From: UBA11475 sp902486425
GTDB taxonomy: Bacteria; Bacillota; Clostridia; Christensenellales; Borkfalkiaceae
Assembly: GCA_902486425.1 (NCBI GenBank)
Contig: CABTOK010000007.1
Coordinates: 62,001-126,000, forward strand
Length of the DNA stretch: 64,000 nt
Direction: 5' to 3'
Within the stretch, counting starts at the first letter, position 1, and the number at the start of each line of letters is the position of its first letter. Below are positions 36,001-43,635 of the stretch, in pieces. The notes under the pieces are model-generated. The model was not told the origin of the DNA, did not search any database, and saw only the letters and a program-made list of their open reading frames with translations. The translations under genes were made by a program, and so were the position numbers.

Positions 36001-36852
36001 ACGATAAGAGTGGAAATGCAGAATTACTTTAAAGTTTACGGCGAAGCGGATCCCGAATTTATTCCTTTGGAATCGGATCTTATTAAAAAAGCCGATCTCG
36101 TGTTTGCAAGGGAAGAAGGCGAAACAGTCGGAGAATACAAGATAGTTCTCGCATCCGTCGGCAATCCCGATTACAATATTGAATACGTTCCCGCGGTGTT
36201 GACGATTGAAAAAAAGGTCATAAACGTAAAGGCTGACAGCCTTAGCAAGGTTTACGGCGAAGCCGATCCCGAACTCACATTTACCGTTTACGGTGCGGAT
36301 AACGACGAAGCAAAGGTAAAACTTTTAAGAGAAGAAGGCGAAACCGCCGGCGAATACGAGATAACGGCTACGTCGGACGTGAATTACGAATTAATGCTTA
36401 ATAATGCCGTATTCACCATATTGAAGGCGGAAAAAGAACTCGACGTAAAAGACGTTACCGTAACGTACGACGGAACCGTAAAGGAAATAGAAGCAGGAGA
36501 AACGGTAACCGTAGTTTACCGCAATGCGAATGGCGAAGTCGTCGAAGCTCCGGCAAACGCGGGCGTATACGAAGCTGAAATAATTTTTGCGGGAGACGAA
36601 AATTATAATCAGACTATATTCTATGCGAAGCTTACCATTCTTAAAAAGGAAGTAACCTTTGTAATAGATCAGTCGCCCGTATATTACCGCGGCGAATCCG
36701 TTCGTCCGGAGTTCACTATGTCTGACGACGTAAACGCCGTCGTAGAATGGGTTTCGGGAGCTCCCGATAAAGCCGGAATTTACTACTATACGATAACCGT
36801 CTCGTCCGAAAATTATTACGGCAGGATAATAAACTATATTGCCGTTATTTAA
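33070..36852 (+). CDS. Giant secreted MBG-repeat protein
   Basis: The 1260-residue protein has a signal peptide with likely cleavage after TKTAYA (residue 35). Residues 36-250 form a Ser/Asn-rich N-domain that I do not recognise, about 250-345 are an Ig-like domain (VSDGENGVKTAEIEVADSG), and from about 500 to the end there are about eight MBG-type repeats with the recurring VYGEADPEL / HGQPDGNIGYTA / REEGETAGEY signature. It ends within the last repeat, with no LPXTG, membrane helix or SLH domain, so it is either released or held by its partner. It lies 64 bases after the giant lipoprotein gene with AGGAG upstream, clearly the same operon. Confidence 0.85.
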   Translation: MKIFNKKASKIAAVSAMLIAGAFMTTGGATKTAYASTLSEKQNIIKTVSSVGNYSLLEKSADDNNYNVSNYVAKYVDTIQTPSFSVINGNELKLTTKGAAKGSCWYNANFFVYTDLSDNLSYAIKNGAISVNASVYLKSGTEKKTDTEDKAYADLYAGVRNGDSSFTNKSTSNSGAEDKNFSSALSVASSQNQGAESSNYLKYEMNLSSSDLAGSEVKSLMLRAHSEFVFDWFVQYNTLYMKDPVLRITTDDEEKPYVSGVTVSDGENGVKTAEIEVADSGSGVYTVSVYDGETLISEKTSEYSGDRRAATFGYELEACKNYKIVITDNVGNTSEYPLAVGGISAEKLFTDKAISFTANLPAIYDYRFTLDKAEPTKNSAPLTELDGVTEAEVAGKGDYVIKVYGFSDSGYAVKYEVSFRVDDTDYIIYKTVKNCTVDLPSAVRYGTTVTPEIVPESGYEPYKIIVDGEETTCLDGFTLTITEDTYIEIICRRRLTDLNPETTEFLYNKFAVELKYLTDADLSAVTFTYNDSPELPSAAGKYSVKWYADNDELVGNGEFTVIIDPLVINVLSVKTEYVYGDSEFVYELSAVDDAITVKFTNALGLAPVGGKPKLPGKYGFEFVSADPSIELDGEMSGNMTIEKAKISFDVSVPFEKFEGIREELEIRLKEKIEEIKDKFKVCLYYEDSEVESIYDAGNYSYTIEIDDELKDLYEVEESDGSFVIEPKTVTVLPGRGQYKYVGQPDGILTYTASEALPRGLSMSGALLREAGDTAGEYPIYIGTLRATDDTTGEKTVNYEVELDSSEQVYYTVLSRKAVVKTFGAKAAFGENLPEVNYAFLYGELAEGDTLTVMAEEKAYNEDGTLKAGTYNLDRIIVTDKNGNDVTVNYSAVVIAGTLTVTPKVITVIPEGFTKIHGQPDGNIGYTAIGPEEKESLDIRVYREAGESAGIYKIRAEIENNPGYEVVVKDAYCTILPETIRVEMQNYFKVYGEADPEFIPLESDLIKKADLVFAREEGETVGEYKIVLASVGNPDYNIEYVPAVLTIEKKVINVKADSLSKVYGEADPELTFTVYGADNDEAKVKLLREEGETAGEYEITATSDVNYELMLNNAVFTILKAEKELDVKDVTVTYDGTVKEIEAGETVTVVYRNANGEVVEAPANAGVYEAEIIFAGDENYNQTIFYAKLTILKKEVTFVIDQSPVYYRGESVRPEFTMSDDVNAVVEWVSGAPDKAGIYYYTITVSSENYYGRIINYIAVI

Positions 36853-36964
36853 GACAGCCCGTATAAGTTTAACAGTATATGTATCGGCGAAACATAACCA
36901 TAGTTTTAGTTTGACTCCGAAAATTTTTATAAAAGAGGATAAAAATTTCTAATTAAAATTTCAT

Positions 36965-37013
36965 AAAAGTCCGCATGTCGCCCCGCAATAATCTGCAGCG
37001 TGCGGACTTTTTT
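36965..37013 (+). terminator. Terminator of the giant surface-protein operon
   Basis: 11-bp stem AAAAGTCCGCA/TGCGGACTTTT with a 25-base loop, then T-rich. The rest of 36853-37166 is AT-rich and holds only this hairpin and the next promoter. Confidence 0.75.
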
Positions 37014-37085
37014 CTTATAAAACAAAAAAGGCGAAAAAGCGGCATTTTTTTCGTCAAAAAAGAGAAAAAAATTTAAAAAATAGGG

Positions 37086-37114
37086 TTGACTTTTACGATT
37101 TAATGTATTATTAT
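37086..37114 (+). promoter_or_regulatory. Promoter of the DUF308-like gene
   Basis: TTGACT (37086-37091), exactly 17 bases, TATTAT (37109-37114). Confidence 0.75.
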
Positions 37115-37166
37115 ATTCTATGCTTAAAAAGCAAAGCAAATTTTTATATAAAAGGAGAGTTTTGTT

Positions 37167-37625
37167 ATGGCAAAAAAGTTAAAAATCAGCGATAACACGG
37201 TTGCGGCTGTTTTGTACGTTCTGGTCGGCGTTTTATTCTGTATTTTCAAAGCAGGCATGCTTAATTGGCTTCTGACGGCCGCGGGCATCGTATTCATTGT
37301 TTTGGGTGTACTCGACATCCTTAAAAAGAACCTTGTAAACGGTATCGTAGAAGCCGTTATCGGCGTGGTTATCCTTGTCGGCGGATGGGCTTTCGTTAAC
37401 GTTGCTCTTATTATCTTCGGCGCGCTTCTCGTAATCAAAGGCGTTCTCGATCTTATGGCTGCAATCAAAGCCAAAGCGGGCGTCTTCACTATGATTGCCG
37501 CGGTAATTACCGCTGTAGTCGGCGTGCTTTTAATCGCTTCCAAGTGGGTTATGTTAGACTGGTTCTTCATCGTTATGGGTATCATCCTTATCATTGACGG
37601 CGCTATGATGCTTATAAAAAAATAA
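37167..37625 (+). CDS. DUF308/HdeD-like small membrane protein
   Basis: The 152-residue protein is made almost entirely of five or six hydrophobic helices in Gly-rich pairs (YVLVGVLFCIFKAG, AAGIVFIVLGVLDILKK, AVIGVVILVGGW, IIFGALLVIKGVLDLM, IVMGIILIIDGAMMLIKK). The repeated G-x-x-x-I-x-x-G-x-x-D-L pattern is typical of the HdeD/DUF308 family, which in E. coli is linked to acid resistance but has no known mechanism. Single gene with its own promoter, AAAGGAGAG ribosome site and a strong terminator. Confidence 0.75.
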   Translation: MAKKLKISDNTVAAVLYVLVGVLFCIFKAGMLNWLLTAAGIVFIVLGVLDILKKNLVNGIVEAVIGVVILVGGWAFVNVALIIFGALLVIKGVLDLMAAIKAKAGVFTMIAAVITAVVGVLLIASKWVMLDWFFIVMGIILIIDGAMMLIKK

Positions 37626-37643
37626 CAGCTGTTTGCTATAATG

Positions 37644-37673
37644 AAAACGCGGCGGAATTCCGCCGCGTTTTTA
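37644..37673 (+). terminator. Terminator of the DUF308-like gene
   Basis: Perfect 12-bp stem AAAACGCGGCGG/CCGCCGCGTTTT with loop AATT, followed by further T residues. Confidence 0.9.
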
Positions 37674-38017
37674 ATTGCACGATTTCGTATAAATTTTTTT
37701 TATTTATACTTTTTTAAGTATTATATTCGGCAAATTTTATATTTTTTATTGTCTTTTATAATTTTTATAATTGTCTTATATATAAATTTATATTATAATA
37801 TATAATAAGTTACAGATTAAAAAAGTCTTTAAATAAAAGGATACGCAACCGCCGTAAAAGATAAAATCCTGTTAAAAATAAAATTCGTTTTGTTTTTACA
37901 AATAGACGTTTTTACTTCTTTGTGTCGTTCTGTTTTTTGTAAAAAAAGGTTATACTTAAGGTACAAAAATAAAGACGATGCCGCTTATGCGGCAGCCCGA
38001 AAGGGAAAGGAGAAAAA
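37674..38017. other. AT-rich intergenic region before the 118-residue membrane protein gene
   Basis: About 340 bases, very AT-rich, with many TATA-like strings. Near its end a GCCGC/GCGGC hairpin (about 37981-37993) sits 20 bases before an AAAGGAG ribosome site. A TATACT near 37952 could be a -10, but its -35 is poor. Confidence 0.4.
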
Positions 38018-38374
38018 ATGGATACTGATAAAATTTATGCGGAAGCTATAGTAAACGAATATTCGGTAAAAAAGGCTTCGAAGGTAGTCGCGCTTAAAAA
38101 GCTCGATCAGAAGGCAAAACGTCCCGCCAATATTTTCGCATATACATTCGGAATTATAATGACGCTTGTATTCGGAACCGGCATGTGTCTTGCAATGAAG
38201 GTAATCGGAGGCGATTCTATGCTGATGACCGGTATAGGTATCGGCGTAGGCGTAGTCGGTATGGCAGGAGTCGGACTTAATTATCCGATTTATAAAAAGA
38301 TTCTTAACAAAGGTAAAGAAAAGTACGGTTCCGATATATTAAAACTCGCAAAAGAAATTGCCGAAGAAGAATAA
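38018..38374 (+). CDS. Small two-helix membrane protein
   Basis: The 118-residue protein has a basic, helical N-terminal third (KASKVVALKKLDQKAKRPA), two transmembrane helices (about 40-62 and 68-90, Gly-rich) and a charged C-terminal helix. Similar proteins are common in Lachnospiraceae and relatives, where they often carry the unsupported name dihydropteridine reductase; nothing here supports an enzyme. It lies 33 bases upstream of a TetR gene and is probably in one operon with it. Confidence 0.7.
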   Translation: MDTDKIYAEAIVNEYSVKKASKVVALKKLDQKAKRPANIFAYTFGIIMTLVFGTGMCLAMKVIGGDSMLMTGIGIGVGVVGMAGVGLNYPIYKKILNKGKEKYGSDILKLAKEIAEEE

Positions 38375-38407
38375 TAAAGCAGACTGAAACGTCATAAGGA
38401 GGGCGGA

Positions 38408-39043
38408 ATGAATAAAAACGAAAGTAAATATTTTAATACCGCCTGCCTTATGGACGAAGCTCTTTTGCAGCTGCTCGCTAAAAAAGACTACGAGTATATA
38501 ACGGTAAAAGAAATATGCTCCAGGGCAGGAGTCAACCGCTCGACGTTCTATCTCCATTACGAGAACATGGACGATCTTTTAAGAGAGAGCGTTTCTTACA
38601 TGGAACGCGCCTTTTCCGGAAAGTTTGAAAAGGCAGGCACCGATAAGATAGACGTAAGAAAGATGACTAAAGACGAAGCCGTCCTTATAAAGCCCGAGTA
38701 TTTAAGACCGTATCTCGAATTTGTAAAAGAGAATACGGAAGTATATAAGCTGGCTGTAACTAAGGGAGAGCTTTTCGGTTCGGCAGCTGCTTTTAAAAGA
38801 ATGTACGGTAATATTTTCGAACCGGTTCTTAAAAAATTCGACGTTAAAGAAGAAGACAGACCTTACGTCTTTGCGTATTATATGAATGGCGTGCTTGCAA
38901 TCGTAACGACGTGGATAGATTCCGGATGCAAAAGGTCGGTGGACGATATAATAAGGCTTATTACCGAACACGTGCCCGTTCCCGATAACGGAAATACGTA
39001 TAAATCAAAAGCGTCAGAGGCGGACGAAAATGAACGAAAATAA
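38408..39043 (+). CDS. TetR/AcrR-family regulator
   Basis: The 211-residue protein has an N-terminal helix-turn-helix (LLQLLAKKDYEYITVKEI, then AGVNRSTFYLHYENMDDLL), the TetR_N pattern with the YLHY recognition helix end typical of the AcrR/DhaS-like group, and a helical C-terminal domain. Ribosome site AAGGAGGG. Its 3' end overlaps the following membrane-protein gene by 14 bases, so it belongs to an operon with two or three membrane proteins that it may regulate. Confidence 0.88.
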   Translation: MNKNESKYFNTACLMDEALLQLLAKKDYEYITVKEICSRAGVNRSTFYLHYENMDDLLRESVSYMERAFSGKFEKAGTDKIDVRKMTKDEAVLIKPEYLRPYLEFVKENTEVYKLAVTKGELFGSAAAFKRMYGNIFEPVLKKFDVKEEDRPYVFAYYMNGVLAIVTTWIDSGCKRSVDDIIRLITEHVPVPDNGNTYKSKASEADENERK

Positions 39044-39731
39044 AAAAGAAAAACTTATGTCCGCCGTGAAAAAGGTGCGGGAAGAAGAGCTTGTTTCGGT
39101 AATAACGGTAGCGTGTTTCGCCGTGTACAATCTTGTTTTGGGGCTTATACGGAATTACCACTTCGCAACGAGCATCGGCATATATTATCTTCTCGTGGCT
39201 CTTACGAGAGTTTCGATCTTATCGTCGTTCAAGATAGAAATCGAACGGCATGGCGAAAAGCTAACCGTAAAAGAGAATAGAAAATTAAAAAGGAACGGAA
39301 TTATTTTTTCGTCCCTTTTGCTCGTTCTGAATATCGCGGTAGTCGTTCCTATAATCCTGATGATACGACAGGAGCGGACGTATAACTTCGGTATGATTCC
39401 GGCGATAACGGTAGCGGCGTATTCGACCGTAAAAATAACGATTGCCATATTTAAGCTTATAGAAGGGAATAAAAAGAAGTCCGTTATAAGGTCAACCCGT
39501 AATTCCGTAAGACTTATCGATGCGCTGGTCAGTATACTTACTCTTCAAAATACCCTTATCGCGGCAAACAATTCTTCCGGCAGGGAAGATATGAGCATAT
39601 TAACCATAATTTCGAGTTTCGTAATATACGCGGTTATAGTTTTTATCTCGGTAAGGGCATTCATAATGAATTATAAAGAGTCGGGAAAAAAAGCGAACAT
39701 CGTTTCGCCAGAAACAGCGGACAAGGCTTAA
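39030..39731 (+). CDS. Multi-helix membrane protein of unknown function
   Basis: Not recognised. The 233-residue protein has about six hydrophobic segments (around 20-40, 45-65, 92-112, 120-142, 160-178, 192-212) separated by basic loops such as RKLKRNG and EGNKKKSVIRSTRNS. It starts inside the end of the TetR gene (14-base overlap), so translation is coupled, and is followed 18 bases later by the TauE/SafE gene. No transport or enzyme motif is visible. Confidence 0.8.
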   Translation: MNENKKEKLMSAVKKVREEELVSVITVACFAVYNLVLGLIRNYHFATSIGIYYLLVALTRVSILSSFKIEIERHGEKLTVKENRKLKRNGIIFSSLLLVLNIAVVVPIILMIRQERTYNFGMIPAITVAAYSTVKITIAIFKLIEGNKKKSVIRSTRNSVRLIDALVSILTLQNTLIAANNSSGREDMSILTIISSFVIYAVIVFISVRAFIMNYKESGKKANIVSPETADKA

Positions 39732-39749
39732 AATAAAGGACGGTAAAAT

Positions 39750-40526
39750 ATGGAAATATTCATAAAAATTCTCGTATGTTTTTTTGCCGGTGCGGGAGCG
39801 GGTATAGGAACAGGGTTCGCCGGTATGAGCGCGGCTGCGGTGATAGGTCCGATACTTATAACTTTTTTGGGCGTTCCGGCATATCAGGCGGTAGGCATAG
39901 GGCTTCTTTCCGACGTTATAGCGAGCGCGGTCAGCGCATATACCTATAAAAAAAGCGGTAATCTCGATATAAAAAACAGTCTTATTCTTCTTGTCACTGT
40001 AGTCCTTATGACCGTTACAGGGAGCTTTGTCGGAAAACTCGTTCCCGAAAACGCCATGAGTTGGACAATGCAGATCGCGATGATTATTTTAGGTTTAAGG
40101 TTTATAATAAAACCCGTCGCGACCACTAAAGAAGACATGGCTGCGGTTTCAGAAAAGGCTCGTATAATAAAGTCGGTTATCGGCGGAATTGTTATAGGGT
40201 TTATCTGCGGATTCGTGGGGGCCGGCGGCGGAATGATGATGCTTTTCGTACTGACGTCGTTTTTAGGGTACGAAATGCACGTTGCCGTCGGTACCAGCGT
40301 GTTCATAATGAGCTTTACCGCACTCACCGGCGGAATAAGTCATCTTGTAATAGGCGGAATCCCGGACGTTCTGATTTTAATTCTTTGCGTACTGTTTACT
40401 CTTATCTGGGCAAGAATTGCGAGCAAAATAGCGAACAAGGCAAGTTCCGTAGTGCTTAACAGAGTCGTAGGGGCGGTTCTTATCGTTACGAGCGTTATAA
40501 TTCTGGCGGTAAATTATTTGTTGTGA
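39750..40526 (+). CDS. TauE/SafE family permease (TSUP)
   Basis: The 258-residue protein has about eight transmembrane helices in two similar halves. Each half starts with the family Gly-rich segment: FAGAGAGIGTGFAGMSAAAVIGP in the first, and GFICGFVGAGGGMMML in the second. Members move sulfite, sulfoacetate or other small organosulfur or organic anions; the substrate here is unknown. It is the last gene of the TetR-led operon. Confidence 0.88.
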   Translation: MEIFIKILVCFFAGAGAGIGTGFAGMSAAAVIGPILITFLGVPAYQAVGIGLLSDVIASAVSAYTYKKSGNLDIKNSLILLVTVVLMTVTGSFVGKLVPENAMSWTMQIAMIILGLRFIIKPVATTKEDMAAVSEKARIIKSVIGGIVIGFICGFVGAGGGMMMLFVLTSFLGYEMHVAVGTSVFIMSFTALTGGISHLVIGGIPDVLILILCVLFTLIWARIASKIANKASSVVLNRVVGAVLIVTSVIILAVNYLL

Positions 40527-40616
40527 TTTATCGGTATATTATCTTTCAGACTAAAGATAATTCCGTATTTTTTACCTTTTACCGATATTTTTACATAAAT
40601 ATTATATTTTACGTTT

Positions 40617-40653
40617 GAAGGCGGCTTTAGTTTGACAATTCCGCCTTCTTTTT
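40617..40653 (+). terminator. Terminator after the TSUP gene
   Basis: GAAGGCGG/CCGCCTTC 8-bp stem with a 16-base loop, then T5. The -35 box of the rhaB promoter lies inside its loop. Confidence 0.75.
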
Positions 40654-40660
40654 ATATAAT
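40632..40660 (+). promoter_or_regulatory. Consensus promoter of rhaB-rhaA
   Basis: TTGACA (40632-40637), 17 bases, TATAAT (40655-40660): a perfect sigma-A consensus that overlaps the preceding terminator. Confidence 0.8.
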
Positions 40661-40701
40661 ATTAAAGATAATTTTGAGATGATTGGGATAAAGGAATGAA
40701 A

Positions 40702-42078
40702 ATGGAATACGTTCTTGCAATAGATATCGGCGCGTCGAGCGGGCGGCATATGCTTGCTCATATCGAAAACGATAAAATTTTTTTAGAAGAAATATACCGC
40801 TTCGATAATTATATCGACGGTTCGGACGGCGTTAAAACCTGGAACGTAAAAAGACTTTATAATGAAGTTATAAACGGTCTTAAAAAAGCTAAAGATATAG
40901 GCAAAATTCCTTTATCGGTAGGAATAGACACCTGGGGCGTCGATTACGTTCTGATGGATAAAAACGACGAAGTTTTATCGCCAGTCTATGCTTACAGAGA
41001 CGAAAAAAATTATAAGTTGTCTGAAGACGTGTCAAAGATTATTTCGTTTGAAAAGCTTTTTGAAAGAACGGGTATAGAATTCGCCGTTTTCAATACCGTA
41101 TATCAGTTATACGGCGATAAAAAATCGGGCAAAATGAGTAAGGCGGAAAGCTTTTTGATGATTCCCGATTATCTCAATTTTTTATTGACGGGCGTAAAAA
41201 AGCAGGAATACACTAACGCCACTACCACGGCGATGGTCAACGTAAAAACGCACCGCTTCGACGAAAAAATAATAGATAAACTCGGCTATAAAAAGTCGCT
41301 GTTTAACGAGCTTTCGCAGCCCGGTACCATCGTCGGAGAATTTACTGAAGAAGTACAAGCCGAAGTCGGCTACAACGCTACTGTGATTTTACCGGCGACG
41401 CACGACACCGCGAGCGCGGTTTTAGCCGTTCCCGACGACGGAAGAAGAGAAGCCTATATTTCGAGCGGAACGTGGAGCTTGTTAGGAAAAGAAGTCGGTC
41501 GCGCAGTTACCGATAACCTTAAAGGCATGAGCTTTTCCAATGAAGGCTCTATAAATTTTAATTTCCGTTTCCAGACGAATATTATGGGAATGTGGATATT
41601 CCAGAACGTTAAAAAACAGCTCGGCGGCAGTTTTATCGAACTTACCGAAGCGGCTGCAAAATCGGAATATACGGGAACGTTTGACGTAAACAAGAAAGAG
41701 TTTTTCGCTCCGGACGATATGGTAAAAGCCATACAAAACGACTTTACCGAAAGGGGAATAACCCCGCCTTATGCTGCGGGCGATATATGCAATTCGATAT
41801 TTTTAAGCCTTGCCGAAAGTTATAATAAAACAATCCGCGGTATAGAAGAAATTCTCGGCGAAAAGATAGAAGTTCTTCACATAATCGGCGGCGGCAGCCA
41901 GAATAAACTTTTAAATAGTTACACGGCAAAACTCGCAAAAGTAAAAGTTATGGCAGGTCCCGTAGAGGCGACGGCTATCGGTAACGTTTCGGCGCAACTG
42001 GTTGCGTTGAACCTTATTGAAAATTTTTCTGAAACTAAAAAAATGATACTCAATTCGTTTGAAATACAAGAGGTATAA
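40702..42078 (+). CDS. rhaB: Rhamnulokinase
   Basis: FGGY-family kinase of 458 residues that phosphorylates L-rhamnulose. The N-terminal phosphate-binding loop VLAIDIGASSGRHML, the catalytic region SVGIDTWGVDYVL, the THDTASAV stretch followed by ISSGTWSLLG, and the IIGGGSQNKLLN adenosine motif are all typical of RhaB. The ATG at 40702 is preferred to the one at 40696 because AAAGGA ends directly before the latter. It is 3 bases upstream of rhaA. The pathway enzyme expected next, rhamnulose-1-phosphate aldolase, is not in the window. Confidence 0.93.
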   Translation: MEYVLAIDIGASSGRHMLAHIENDKIFLEEIYRFDNYIDGSDGVKTWNVKRLYNEVINGLKKAKDIGKIPLSVGIDTWGVDYVLMDKNDEVLSPVYAYRDEKNYKLSEDVSKIISFEKLFERTGIEFAVFNTVYQLYGDKKSGKMSKAESFLMIPDYLNFLLTGVKKQEYTNATTTAMVNVKTHRFDEKIIDKLGYKKSLFNELSQPGTIVGEFTEEVQAEVGYNATVILPATHDTASAVLAVPDDGRREAYISSGTWSLLGKEVGRAVTDNLKGMSFSNEGSINFNFRFQTNIMGMWIFQNVKKQLGGSFIELTEAAAKSEYTGTFDVNKKEFFAPDDMVKAIQNDFTERGITPPYAAGDICNSIFLSLAESYNKTIRGIEEILGEKIEVLHIIGGGSQNKLLNSYTAKLAKVKVMAGPVEATAIGNVSAQLVALNLIENFSETKKMILNSFEIQEV

Positions 42079-42080
42079 AA

Positions 42081-43316
42081 ATGTATAAATCTGCTAAAAA
42101 ACAGTACGAGAAGTACGGCGTTGACGTAGAAAAAGCTCTTTCGAAACTTTCGGGAATTCCCATAGCCATTCATTGCTGGCAGGGCGACGACGTAAAAGGC
42201 TTCGATAACGAAGGTTCGCTTTCCGGCGGAATTCAGACTACCGGCAATTATCCCGGAAGAGCGAGAACTCCAGAAGAACTCATGCAGGACATGGAAAAGG
42301 TATTTTCGCTCGTTCCCGGAAAGAAAAAACTTAACGTACACGCAAGCTACGCTATTTTTAAGGACGGCGAAAAGGTGGACAGAGACAAGCTCCAGCCCAA
42401 ACATTTCAAGCCTTGGGTGGATTTTGCCAAAAAGCATGGCTGCGGTATAGACTTCAACCCGACGTTTTTCTCTCATCCGCTCGCTAACGGACTTACGCTT
42501 TCGTCTCCCGACGAAGAAATAAGATCGTTCTGGGTACGCCACGGTCAAGCTTGTATCAAGATTGCGGAATACTTTGCTCTCGAAACGGGTTACCCCTGCG
42601 TTATGAATATCTGGACGGGGGACGGCTTCAAAGATAACCCAGCCGACAGAATGGGACCGAGAGAAAGATATAAAAAATCTTTGGAAGAAATACTTTCGAT
42701 AGGTTTCGATCACGATCTCGTAAAACCTTGCGTAGAATCCAAAGTTTTCGGCATAGGCGTCGAAAGTTACACCGCAGGATCTGCCGAGTTCACTCTTTCG
42801 TTCGCGGCTAAAAACGATATCCTTCCGCTTATGGACAACGGTCATTATCATCCGACCGAACTCGTTTCGGATAAAATTTCGTCGTTGCTTCTTTACTATC
42901 CCGAAATCGCTCTTCACATTACCCGTCCGGTAAGATGGGACAGCGACCACGTAGTTTTATTCGACGACGAAACGAAGGAAATCTGTAAAGAAATCGTCCG
43001 CAACGACGCGATAAACAGAGTTTATATCGCGCTAGACTACTTCGACGCTTCGATAAACCGTATCGCCGCCTGGACTATCGGCGCAAGGAACGTAAGAAAG
43101 GCTCTTTTATACGCCCTTCTCGAACCGTCGGCATATCTTAAAAACTTACAGGACGAAGGCAGATTTACCGAACTTTTAGCCGTAACAGAAGAACTTAAAA
43201 CGCTTCCTTTCGGCGAAATATGGAACGAATATCTCGAAAGAGAGAATATGCCCGGCGCCGAATGGATAGAAGACGTATTCGAATACGAGAAAAACGTTCT
43301 TGCTTTAAGAAAGTAA
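42081..43316 (+). CDS. rhaA: L-rhamnose isomerase
   Basis: Converts L-rhamnose to L-rhamnulose. The 411-residue protein matches the family from IPIAIHCWQGDDVKGFD and TTGNYPGRARTPEEL at the N-terminus to HITRPVRWDSDHVV and LDYFDASINRIAAW at the C-terminus; these include the metal-site and substrate residues of the TIM barrel. Length is close to the 419 residues of E. coli RhaA. Start ATG is 3 bases after the rhaB stop, so the two form one unit. Confidence 0.95.
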   Translation: MYKSAKKQYEKYGVDVEKALSKLSGIPIAIHCWQGDDVKGFDNEGSLSGGIQTTGNYPGRARTPEELMQDMEKVFSLVPGKKKLNVHASYAIFKDGEKVDRDKLQPKHFKPWVDFAKKHGCGIDFNPTFFSHPLANGLTLSSPDEEIRSFWVRHGQACIKIAEYFALETGYPCVMNIWTGDGFKDNPADRMGPRERYKKSLEEILSIGFDHDLVKPCVESKVFGIGVESYTAGSAEFTLSFAAKNDILPLMDNGHYHPTELVSDKISSLLLYYPEIALHITRPVRWDSDHVVLFDDETKEICKEIVRNDAINRVYIALDYFDASINRIAAWTIGARNVRKALLYALLEPSAYLKNLQDEGRFTELLAVTEELKTLPFGEIWNEYLERENMPGAEWIEDVFEYEKNVLALRK

Positions 43317-43424
43317 TTTTTATTATGTTTCGGTTATATTATGGTTTGTATTTATACAACCTGTATCGCCGGAATCATACCGTAATTATACCGTTCTCAT
43401 TTACGATAAAAACATAAAAAAGCT

Positions 43425-43451
43425 AAAAAGCGACCGACGGTCGCTTTTTTT
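43425..43451 (+). terminator. Terminator of rhaB-rhaA
   Basis: 11-bp stem AAAAAGCGACC/GGTCGCTTTTT with a 3-base loop, plus further T residues. The rest of 43317-43635 is AT-rich, with only the next promoter seen. Confidence 0.85.
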
Positions 43452-43523
43452 GTCCGTAAATTCGTAAAAAATACGGTAAGCGGCGGCAGAAAAGCAACGC
43501 TTTTTACGATTTTATCAAAAAAC

Positions 43524-43552
43524 TTGCTTTTTATAATATTTTATAATATAAT
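43524..43552 (+). promoter_or_regulatory. Probable promoter of the M50-scpAB operon
   Basis: TTGCTT (43524-43529), 17-base spacer, TATAAT (43547-43552), within a run of overlapping TATAAT-like strings, so the exact -10 is uncertain. Confidence 0.5.
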
Positions 43553-43635
43553 ATAATTTGTTACGTCAAAGCAAAGGCGTTTAATCAAGGAATATAAAAC
43601 GATTATACCCGTATAAAGCGGTAAAACGGTGAAAT

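Noticed and set aside
38018..38374. The name dihydropteridine reductase often given to similar small proteins
   Set aside because: Two transmembrane helices, 118 residues and no nucleotide-binding motif; the label is not supported.
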